A stretch of 64,000 bases of DNA from Stichopus chloronotus (lineage: Eukaryota; Echinodermata; Holothuroidea; Aspidochirotida; Stichopodidae), in assembly GCA_021234535.1 (NCBI GenBank), contig CM037830.1:7877252-7941251 (forward strand), in the 5' to 3' direction. Position numbers and translations under genes: made by a program. Position 1 is the first letter of the stretch; each line of letters begins with the position of its first letter. The notes beneath the pieces were generated by a model. It worked only from the letters and a program-made list of their open reading frames with translations, did no database searches and was not told the DNA's origin. This document shows positions 46,424-57,300 of this stretch, in pieces.

Positions 46424-46900
46424 CCTATCAGGTAATCGTAGATGGAATCTAGTGTAATTTTGGCATCTTTTAAAGTCACAAAATGTGCAAGACTGTGATA
46501 TGAAAAATTTGAACTGGTATTTCCCATTTTCCGACCTAGGCTAAAATACGATAAAATCCAACTGGCACTTCAGAGCTATAGAGAAATTTCTTAATTACCA
46601 GATAACCTTATACACAATCTGGTGCAATATTTGGCATATTTCTGTGTCATAAAATTAAATTTATTGAGAAATTTTTCAATTACCAGGTAACCTTAGATAT
46701 AATGTGGTGAAATATTTGGCAACTTTGTGTGCCATAAAATGAGCTATAGACTGAGATATGGAAATTTCCAACTGGTATTTCAGATTTTCCGACTATCGTC
46801 GCCCTGACAGATTTTTTGGGAAGGCAACATTTTGCATCTTTTGATGTCATAAAATGTGCTAAATGAAATTCCACAAGCTCTTTCAGATTTTCAGACTCAC
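46424..46900 (+). repeat. Degenerate tandem repeat, about four units
   Basis: Units near 46424, 46597, 46681 and 46805 share (A)TTACCAGGTAACCTTAGAT, TGGTGCAATATTTGGCAT, GTGTCATAAAATG and AACTGGTATTTCAGATTTTC. Spacing is irregular (about 85-170 bases). A related inverted fragment occurs around 49300-49350 (GATTACCTGGTAGTTAAA). Confidence 0.6.
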
Positions 46901-47694
46901 TTTAACCTTTAATTTCTACTTTTTTAGGGAGGGGGGGGGGATGGGACCCCATTTAATAACATCAAAAGATGCAAATTATCGCATCAAATTGCGTCTAGGG
47001 TTAGTACTTGGTATAGGAAAATTTCCCCTTGTCCATACAGGGCAACTATCCACTCATAACATGCTTTCATCATCTATCGAGATCACCTTGGCATGCCAGT
47101 ATTCCTCCTCAAGGTGGCTCTCATTTACAAAAATAGGTCTTTGCAGTGAAAATCATCGGAGATTGTACCAAAAAAAAATGCAAGAGCCAGGAAGTAATGG
47201 TTGTGTGATTAATTAATTAATGATTATTGATTAATGATAATTGATAGTAAGCGATTATTTTTTTCGGGAAAATAGGACTTTTTGGAAAAGCAAACGTGAC
47301 TTCAAACGGTGATGCCAAAAAAAAAACAACAAACAAACAAAAAACACCCAAAGGTGGACGGCGCCTCCAGCTACTCAGTTAAAAAAAAAGATATCCAGCC
47401 AGTCGGAATTTTGGACCTTCACTTAAACGTAGGACCCCTAGCGATAGGGCTTCGTCTCCAAAAAATGATTCCAAATTTCGATAAACTACGAGCAAGCATA
47501 AAAACCTGCAGCATGCATCAATTTTTTTTATGAACACATGTTAGGTCGATACCACGATGGGAAAAAAGAAGAAGAAGAAGAAGAAAAAAAAAACGCGTTG
47601 TTCGTTTATGTTTTCAAGAATCATGCGTGTTACTTTTGTCCCTTAATATCAATTTTACAAATTATCTTGACACAGTTTTGAATGCTTCGACGAA

Positions 47695-48110
47695 GGGTTG
47701 CAGGTTAGCTTGGTGGTTGGACTGTCCGTCTTGCAATCATAGAACCTGCATTTGGCAAATTTTCTGGGGACTCAGAATTACTCGTTCAGTGTAAAGCTGT
47801 CTACAGCGATGCTGAGGGGGTTATTTCATGATTTCAGTTTAGGTTCCTGATGTCCAATTCAGGTGTCATCCGCTTCACTGGTACAGCTATACTGGGCTGC
47901 TGAGATGGGTGGGCCCTCCAGTTTTTGGGAAAGTGGCTAAAGACTGGATGGATGCACTCTCGTTCGTCGGATGGGGTGGTTTGTATATGGGATTGTCGGT
48001 TCACCCCTGACTCGTTACACTCTGAACACTAATCGAAAAGAGCGGGCGAATTTCGCCGCCGGTGTTGACCCACGATCAACGTAGTTAGGATCCTCGATGA
48101 ATCTTCATAC
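47695..48110 (+). mobile_element. SINE-like element with tRNA-type head
   Basis: The head reads GGTTAGCTTGGTGGTTGGAC, close to a tRNA/Pol III A box, followed by CTTGCAATCATAGAACCTGC in the place of an anticodon arm. The B box (GGTTCGAATCC type) is only weakly preserved. The GC-richer body to about 48110 contrasts with its AT-rich flanks. Only one copy is seen in the window. Confidence 0.4.
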
Positions 48111-48655
48111 TTTCTGAGCCTCAAAATTCTAAACTAAACTAACATTCACTAAATCTGAATTTTTAAACACGGTTATTACAGATTGATGCATAGTACCTCC
48201 GACATTGCGGTGAGTTTATATACAGATCTTATCGGTGGTGCGCCATGTGTTCGTGTCATCTTTCACTTGGGTGATTCAATTAACCAGACAACATAGCATA
48301 ACTTCGAAAATTACCGAAAATAATAATTATAAGCATTTATTGTTTGGAGTCTTCTCACAGAACATTGACATTTCTAGTACATGCGCATACCAGGGGCACA
48401 GGAGTGGGGGTGCGAAAGTAAGGACCCCCTACCCTATCGGGTGATGACATTTAGCTCAAAATATGATCATATACCTCCACAAAGAAGCATCAAGAGTAAT
48501 TACATTTAGTTTTTGTTTGCGAATACGTGCGCAGTATGTAAGGAATGTCTATTTTTATGAGAAAACCTACAGAATTGGAGAAATGTGGCTGGGTTCTATA
48601 AATCTACCAAGGTCTTTAAAAATGTGCCTGTTTGCCTGCATGACGATATGATAGA

Positions 48656-49060
48656 ATATTGATGACTGATCTTCGTCCTGGGGAGGCGTCCAATGGGTAC
48701 TTATGTAGGTTGGGCTGGATGTGAAATGGTGCTATAGGATACCTCCATGAATTCCTCTTTCTGAAGGTAATAATTTGAATTTTGTCATTTTGCCTGGTGA
48801 AATGTGGAATAGAACTTACCTGGCTAATTTAGAATGACAATGTGATAAGCGAGAGCACATCACTGAAAAAATATTGGTAGGCCGACAAACCCCATCCCTA
48901 TTCCCATAATTCCGTCTCAACTGTCATAGCAAAAACAATGCCAAAGAGATCGTGAATCAATACCATAAGGCCGGGATTGTCAAGAGCAAGTATCGGACAT
49001 TGCCGTTTCACCGAAAATCGGCACGACACCAGAAAACCAAGAGACAGTGGAGTAGCTAAT
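48656..49060 (+). repeat. Direct repeat family R3, copy 3
   Basis: The most diverged of three copies: CTGATCTTCGTCCTGGGG, CCATGAATTCCTCTTTCTGA, AATGACAATGTGATAAGCG, AAAGAGATCGTGAATC, CAAGTATCGGACATTGCCG, ACCAGAAAACC. Confidence 0.6.
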
Positions 49061-52000
49061 AGCGACAACTTGTCCCATGCACCTATCAAAATACTTTATT
49101 GCATAAATTTTTTTCTCATCAAGCTGGCTATCATTTATCAAGTTATCGGTACAAGAACTAGCTTTGTACTTTATTGTGCAATCATCGACGGTTGTAGTTA
49201 AGTAATAAAAAACTAATCGCTAGAGAGTAAAATTTGTTGGAACTGTACTGGGACTAGAATTTCTCTGGAAAAATTGATCTCAATAAATAGGCCTACACAA
49301 TATTGCACCACATTTATCCAAGATTACCTGGTAGTTAAAAATTTCTCACACAAAGAAAAAAAGAAGAAAAACTGACATCGATAGAAAATGAAAGCTGTTT
49401 AATCAACTCTCTGGAAATGACAATAGCGTAAACATTGTAAGTTCATTTCCAATTGTTACCTTTTTCCATAAACTGTTTTTATCGTTGAGAGCTTTTACTT
49501 GTTTTGTCGATAATTTGTTTGTTTCGCCTGATAATGCTGTTTTTGTGAAGAGTGCGCCCCTTTTAATTCTTCACCTCTCCAAAAGTATTCCTAGTGTCTG
49601 ATCTATGGGGGGGGGGGGGACGGGGGTCACCACATACTTGGAAAAAACACCCAACAATTATTTAACTCCCCCTGCATGGTAAAAAAATGTTACCCTAGCT
49701 TCGGTCATGAGTATCTTGCCTATCGATGAATTCCTTCGTGTAATAGGCCAGGACTTTTGTGTATACCTTTGTATAAGTGTACGGTGTATTTTATTTACTT
49801 ACGTACGTAAACATCGTATTGTTTAAACTCCTAAATTGTTTATAAATAATGCTTTACTGGCAAACCACAATTATCCCCCTTCTACCTGTGACATCCCTAA
49901 TATCAGTCTCAAAAAAAGTTGATGAAGTACGCCCTCTCTCACTGAATGTAATTCAAAGGAAATGTTTATGGCCTTTGAAACCTAATGCTTCTGTATTTAC
50001 CCTGTAACGCGTGTAGTGAACTTGGTATTTTCTTCTTTCATTGTAACTTCCTCGATCTACTGCGGATATTGGGATACATCTTAAGTAGGCACGCATTAAG
50101 TATAATAGTCATCCTTTGTCGCCCTCCAGTTTGGTCCACCAGTATTATTGCTATAGCCTGCTGGGAGTATCTGTGGCACAGAATGTTAGTATAGGCTAAC
50201 GTTACCTTCTGTTTTATTTTCAATAGGTTACTCATGTCAGATCAACACGAAGATGTCCTTCACTGAAGGGTCAGGCCCGTCTCCGGGGGGCGGGGGAGGG
50301 TATAGGGGCTGAGGACGAACCCACTCCCCACTGGCACAACATCTGGAAGTTTCGCTAAGCCTATGATAGTAGGCCTATGTTAGCAACATGTAGAATGAGT
50401 TTAAATTTGTTGGTCATAACTGTTGGGTAATGTTCCCATACTTGTGGTAAAATGTACCCCCCACAGAAAAAGCTGCATACCAGCTGGAGGGTTTATGTGA
50501 TTAACCAACCCCTAACATTCTCTTATAAACCGTGAATTGATTGGTGCTAACATTCTGTGCCAGCGTCATAGCGTTAACATCAGAAGTTAAGAAGACTTTG
50601 CCCTCATAAAAATTGTCCTATGTCAAAATCGTGTCTCAAACAGTTACATGCCTGCATAATACAAAATATCATGACAATTTACGCAAATGTACTTGTCAGT
50701 GTAAGGTTTTGTAGTTTCCAAAAGGCACCAGAGCATGAAATTGTCTAAAGGGTTTCTCTGTGACGTGACATGAACTTTCTCTGTGTATATACGTTTCACA
50801 GCACTATGAAAGTACGACACTTCAAATAAAAGCTGCACCTTTGAAGATCTTTTTCGGAATACTGTTTGTCAGTTCACAGCTATTCTTATACAGTAAGAAC
50901 AGGTCTCATTGACTTACATTACTGATGTCAATTTATGTGCACTCTTTGAATTTCCTAGTTGCTCTCTTCATTTTAAGCTACATTTTAGTGCCTTTAAAGT
51001 GTACCTTAAAGTCTAGAATTACAAGATGATATTTTAAGAGGTTGGAATATAAATCCTATTAAAGCGAGAAGGTTTGAGAAGGTTGCACACCGCTGCTCAA
51101 GAAACATGTTCATCTTTCAACCTGTTAATGTCTCTTTTCTTTCACATAAATCATTGCATGCACCCTTGAATCCATACATATTCATTAATGAGGGGCAGAT
51201 TGCGATGGATTACAACTGAACTGCTCAAACACAAACAAACTGTATGCACACCTCATACTAATGGACAAATACTCATGAATGGGGGGAAGATTGTATTGGC
51301 TTACGATTGAAATGAAGACAGACATCAACTGAAAAAGGATATTTCTTGATTTACTATATTCAACGAAACAACAAAACTCTTGACACAATCCACTGGTGTT
51401 AAACACACACATTTAAACTTTTTGATTGCAAAAGTCGAGGAAGATAATGGCAATTTTACAACCTTTACTGCAATTCCCTTCCATGAAACAGATAAATGAC
51501 TCAAAAAATTACTTAAAAAGCTCACAATGGACTTGAGCATTTCTGGTGAAGTCTTTGAATTTGATTTTAACTCCACCTTACCATAACATCACTCTCTATT
51601 GAATAAAAGACCATGAAAACAAAACAACAGGAAAATACTTCATTGAGACTTTCATCTGTCATATAATATGGATCATGAAAACACACGAGAGGTATGGCAA
51701 AAACAAGACTTGGTTCTAACACAAGGTGTATAAATAACATTGTTTTACTATACTGGAATTCCTATTTGTTCTAAAGATACTTAAAACTTTCACATGAACT
51801 CATGCTTTTTACAATGATGATGACTTTCAGACAGCATCGTTTTCTTCTTTGCAAATTACACTGACATTGAATATAATGTACCTTACATTTTCATAGATAC
51901 TCATAGTGCTTGAAAATTGTAACATGATACTGGATATTTTTTATCATAGTTGCTTTTCTCAAATTAGACCTAAATGTAGACGAGACAGGACCCTGCAGTG

Positions 52001-54086
52001 TCAGGTATAGAAACTACCAATTAGAGCGTCCATCTGGTGTGCAGTCATGGTTTTTTTTATTTCTTTCTTTTTTGATATGGAGTTGAGAAGGTAGGGAACT
52101 GGAATCTCTTTGCATACACTGGCAACATTTACAACATGAGACTTTAATGAAATCTTGCACGAATGCTATTATTGCTTCCACTAGTTACTTTAAAGGTGCT
52201 GAAATAATAACAATTTTGAGATTCGATGAATCAGCTGCCTTTCTCTGGTTCAAGATTCATGCCAAACTTTTCCATAAACCATCAGCAAAATGACACTTTT
52301 GAAACAAAACAGGATATAACCTGATATACTAGTGATACATGTTTGATTGCAAATTGAAGGTGACTATGTCCCCTTTTGACACAGTAAAAGAATTCCTCTC
52401 CTGGTGTTTGTAATTTAGAGAAATTACATCTGGTTGTCTGAGGGATAACTCAAGTGCAAAATGTGGTTGTCCTTTTCTAAATTAAATTGTCCTCCTATAA
52501 ATTATATCACTAACACAATTAATGATAAATCTGATTCTCTATGTCGCCAAACCCATCAACATGGTGTTACTTTACAATGCAACATCACTGTCAAATTCCA
52601 TTGTATTGTTCTAGTTCACTGTCACATTCCATTGCACTGTTTCAGGTATTCTAATTAAAACAAGAACTTGGTTCTGTGAAGGAAAACCTTGATACAAAGA
52701 AATGGTTGCCTTTTAAGGTGGTGTCATTAGAAGTGTCCAGGGTCTCATGTGCTGGGAAAACTTTGAAATTTCTTTCTCTGCATCCACATTGTGTTAGGAA
52801 CATTTAACCGTGCAACAAGAGTAGAAACATGTGGTTTTATGTTTATTTTAAGTTATACTAAACCATTCATACCATACTACATGAACAATTTGCATTACAA
52901 AATGCTAGTCTATCTGTAATTGCGTCGATCCATCCTACTCTGCTGGCCCAGAAAGTATTTTCATTACTCCAGCAAGGGTAGGAAGAGATTTTAGTTATTT
53001 AAGTTTCTCTCCTTTTCAAACACTGTTTGTGCCCTGCCATTAACGATTCATTATACTTAAACATTCAAAAGGACAAAACCATAAAAGGTAAATTCTAAAT
53101 GCAGTCTTAATGTACAAAATGTGTAGGTATTCTTGAATTATAAATAAAAAAAAATACTTCCTTGATGTTCTGATGAAGAAAGAATTCAATTTAAACTCAG
53201 GTTACTTTTAACACACTGGTAAACTAGTAATTACATACTAATTTTTGTCAGTTGACATCAATTGTAATACCCATATATATTACTGTGCAATAATTTTTGC
53301 ATGTGATAAACTAGAAAGGAGTGTCGCAGCTGTTTGGTGATATTATCCTACAATGACATACTGATAAATAGACCTTAACTGATTTTTTTTACTAAAGCGA
53401 CCATAGATTATTGAAGTACGATGTCAGAGATAACCCATGCAAGTTACCTAAGATACTTTCACATGCCTTGGATAAGGCTGAGATGGTAGCTTGGGTAAAA
53501 GGAAAATGCAGTCTGTAAAGGATTGAATGGCTGTAGCACTCCAAATTCAAATTAGGTAAGTATGTAAAGAAATGTTAAGGTATGCCTTTGTACACTAATT
53601 ACACACGACCACCAGTTTCCAGCTTACATTGATCCTAGGAGTGAGATTTACCTCCATGTCAAAATGTGCATAAACTTAATTACCACCACAAAGTTCAGGT
53701 CATGGTCCCCCATGATGTATACTAGCTAGGGTTTGATTGAAGACCATCCATTCAAAGCAGTGTGCGTGTGGGGCTTCTCCCTCTTCAGACAACAGGGTCA
53801 AAATTTCAACAACATTCTGCTAGATTATTGCACTTCAGTCGCACTAGACGAATCACAAAATCACCAAGGTAACCAAATACAGACAAACTACCTCCCAGTC
53901 CTACAAGATATTCTGCAGTATTGCCAATAGGTGATTATCATATATGAGGAGATGGAGGATGAAGATGAAGGTTGGACAGACCGCCTCCATGCCAGCCACT
54001 CAGAGGACGTTTACTCCCATGACACCTTGTACCGTGTAGTACTGAATATTTTACCTACATGATCAAAGCTGACACTGATAATTACC

Positions 54087-54302
54087 TTATTCTGCTACGT
54101 TTACAGTGATGGTTTTACCTTTAGGATCATCGAACTGATCCATTACCGTTAAACTCGCCAACATGGAGACACCGAAATAGAGGATCAAGACCAAAATGAG
54201 TGTTGTCACGAGCCCCATCCAGATTCCGGGAGTGAGGAAGCCTACACAGTCATTAGCTCTGCCAAATTTAACAGCTGTGCTGTTGACATTGAAGGGCTGC
54301 AC
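54087..54302 (-). CDS. ATP6AP1: ATP6AP1 terminal exon: transmembrane segment and cytosolic tail
   Basis: Acceptor CCTCTTTCAG; stop TAA at 54087-54089. 71 residues: VQPFNVNSTAV, then DCVGFLTPGIWMGLVTTL opening a ~25-residue hydrophobic span, then LTVMDQFDDPKGKTI in the cytosolic tail. Vertebrate Ac45 has DCASFFSPGIWMGLLTSL and MDRFDDHKGPTI at the same places. This is the strongest homology in this gene. Phase 0 entry. Confidence 0.96.
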   Translation of the reverse strand: MQPFNVNSTAVKFGRANDCVGFLTPGIWMGLVTTLILVLILYFGVSMLASLTVMDQFDDPKGKTITVNVAE

Positions 54303-57300
54303 CTGAAAGAGGATACAATAGAAAAAAAAAACATGAAGAGTTGTAAATCTCACAGCAAGAAACCCTCCCTGTGGTTTAGGGTTGTTGCGATATGTAATTT
54401 TCGAAATGGACATCGCAAGCACTTTTCCTTCAATTCCCATACAATCTTGTGATATTATAAGTGAGAACCAATGAACACCTGAACAAATACGTGTACACTC
54501 TGGATTGTGTCCTGTAGTTACATTTTACAGCCTAAGTAAGACCACCTGATATTATATCTTGATGTCATACCAATCAAACTAGTTCAATAAAGTTAAATAA
54601 AAACATGAAGTCTTCTTCCATGCATAGTATATCTTATTCACGAGTAGTATGTACTCCAAATCCATTCTAAGAACACTTTTTTTTCCACAAGTGTACAGAC
54701 ACTATCATCTAGGTCACTTCAAAAATGATACCAGTTTCATAATAATACAATTTACCAATATGGCAACAACACTTATGTGGCTGCTTGCAACAAATTAATG
54801 AAGAAGGAGATATCAAGCAGTTCACAAACTTCCTTTGCTTTAAGAAAGGACAGTTATACAAAGTAATTTTACACCTGCCAACCAAAAATGAACTTCGGTA
54901 AACATGTCAATTCTGAAGAGGATTGATTGAAGGCAATTTCTGTGTCATATATGAAATGTGCAAACATTCACAACATATGTTGCAATTTTTATTCACACTG
55001 CTAATGTATTTAACTGGAAGATATTTTGTAGGGATGAAACGGATATCTGGTCTGGCTGGACTATCTGACTGGATACCGAAATAAAATCCAGTTCAGGTTC
55101 TGGCCAGACTTTTGTGAATATCTGGCCACATTTTTTCTGACATTATGTTGCAATTGTCTGACCAGAAGATTGTTGGTATGAAACTTCAGAGCATCTCTCA
55201 AAAAATTAAAATAGTAATACATGAAAGAAAAGGTTCAAGTAAAGGTTCAAAAATAACAGTGTAGAACACAATTTAAAAATTACATTCTGACCATTTAAGT
55301 AACTTGTTATGGCAATGAATTTGGAATAACTTGAGATACAGCATACAACTTTTCTGTCTACTATACCAGTGCACACTTTCTTTTCAGGCTAGAATGAGAC
55401 ATCACGTATATACAGTTTCATTTTCATGGAAACATGGAGGGAGGGGGGAAGCACTGATCTAGAAATGACAAAGGTGCCAGGTCCCGTGTATGCCCTGAGT
55501 TTGGCGCAAGAGACTCAAATGAATCAAGTTTATTAAGCACAAAACTATAATTTTCTGCTTTTGCAAATATCTATAGAAGGCAGTTACATGAGGAATCATC
55601 GCTTCACTAGCAAAGACAGTTCCACACTGATCTGTTTTGCGATGTCATAGAATGGCTGCAAAATGTACAACTTTCCATGAGATTCTACTTACTTGTATTT
55701 AAGTGGGGACATTATTAGCAGCAAATGGCACGAGTGACCGGTGTTTTTACTTAAAGGGAAATAGGGCGTTTGTTTTACTGGAAACATCCATACTTTTAAA
55801 ACCAATGTTTGTGGATGCAGAATGACAGATTATTCAAAATAAGGAAGGACAGTGGTCTTCTTTTCAAGAAATAAGTTTCTCACCGATAGAAACTCAGTTA
55901 TTTGTTGCTCAACACTAATTTGTTCACCCAAACTTTTCAAAATTCAATGATGCATCTTCCGTTACTCATCACATGCATAATGTTTTGAGGAGATGAAGCT
56001 TTGACAGATGTTTATTAATGAGACTGAATGGTTTATCAATGACTAACGGTATTTCTTTTGTATGTCGTGTTGGTAGATTCTAAACACCCTATTTCCCTTT
56101 AAGTTACTGGTGAAATACAGTAACTTAGTTGGATACATTAATTGAAGCATATTCTAACTTTACCTGGTCCATAGGTGATGTGCTTGAAAATATTGCATTT
56201 TGACACATAGAAACCGCAAACAATTTCAGATTTATAAAAGCATTGTAAAGATCTGGTCCATCCGGATTTCATCCAGTCAGATTTCAACTAAGATCATTCC
56301 AATTCCGGTTCCGGCATTGGATCTTAAAAATACAGATCCTGGCATAACCCTGGTATTTTTGGGATTGAGATGTTGTGCAGCCTAAATTGCAAAAATGAAG
56401 TGATCTAGAGACAGAGGATGCGTGATGAACGTGAGAGTGATGATGACAGCAGAATCTGGTTGTTAAAGGCCTAATAATCAGTTGAGTGTTGCTGTTATAA
56501 TTGCATTAGCTTGGTATGGGAAAAAAAAAGATTATTTGGAAGGGGTTAGACAGATTTATTCATTGGTGTGAAGAATGTGTTGATGTGGCAATCCTTCCAT
56601 GCATTCCAACATCCCTACTGTTAGTAAAAATGTAACTCCTAAGTGACCTAGAAGGTATGAGACTAACGGTAACTAAGAGTTTAAGTGACTCCCGCATGGA
56701 AACTGGCATCTCCGACAGTTTTTGATGAGTGCATGGCAGCATTAGACTCACAATCCAGTAGGTCCAGATGAGGTTTGAATCCACAAAGTAACCTTGAGCA
56801 AGGTATTTATCTTAACTAGCTCCACCCAGGTGATAATTAGAGACTTTTGCGAGGGACCTGGGTACAATTGGCACCTTATGGCAACCGTATGCTCTCTGGG
56901 ATTGTCAGAGTGCATATCTAGTTCAAATGAACAGGGGTAATGTTGCACAGCATCTTGAGCAGCTATTGGCTGGAAAAAAGGTTACCACATTTCTCTAAGC
57001 TAGAAGAAGGAAGTATCTTGTTATAACTCATATGGGGAGGAGCTACCTTTTCTAAAGTCCCTACATGTCACCTAAATAGTATTTTGGGGCTTATTGTTGC
57101 TGAGGGGAGGGCTCAATTTATGATGCAGATATGGCAAATGGTATTAATGCAAATTAATTTTTACTACATATGTACTTAAGAAACATGCATACAGAATATA
57201 ACAGGTACATTGCTTTCGAGAAGTCCAAAAAGATTTTTCTTAACGATCAGGATGACCAATTTCCCTTTCAAAAATGGGACAATCCAAATTAATTGGTACA

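Larger units (their letters stand above)
41922..54086. other. Intergenic region between the FAM120-like and ATP6AP1-like genes
   Basis: About 12 kb with no recognisable coding exon on either strand. It is rich in mobile-element debris: decayed MITE copy, three R3 repeats, complete hAT MITE, tandem repeat at 46.4-46.9 kb, SINE-like element at 47.7 kb, and G-runs at 43411-43424, 46107-46123 and 49607-49619. The part from about 50.5 to 54.1 kb has few repeats and could include the ATP6AP1 3' UTR; minor duplications lie at 51177-51310 and 52565-52645. An AATAAA on the minus strand at 52842-52847 is one of several possible poly(A) signals. Confidence 0.6.

Noticed and set aside
47695..47780. A functional tRNA gene
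   Set aside because: Only an A-box-like stretch is present; no cloverleaf closes and the B box is eroded.
53733..53930. Plus-strand open frame near the ATP6AP1 3' end
   Set aside because: No homology, and it would lie antisense in the likely 3' UTR or flank of ATP6AP1.
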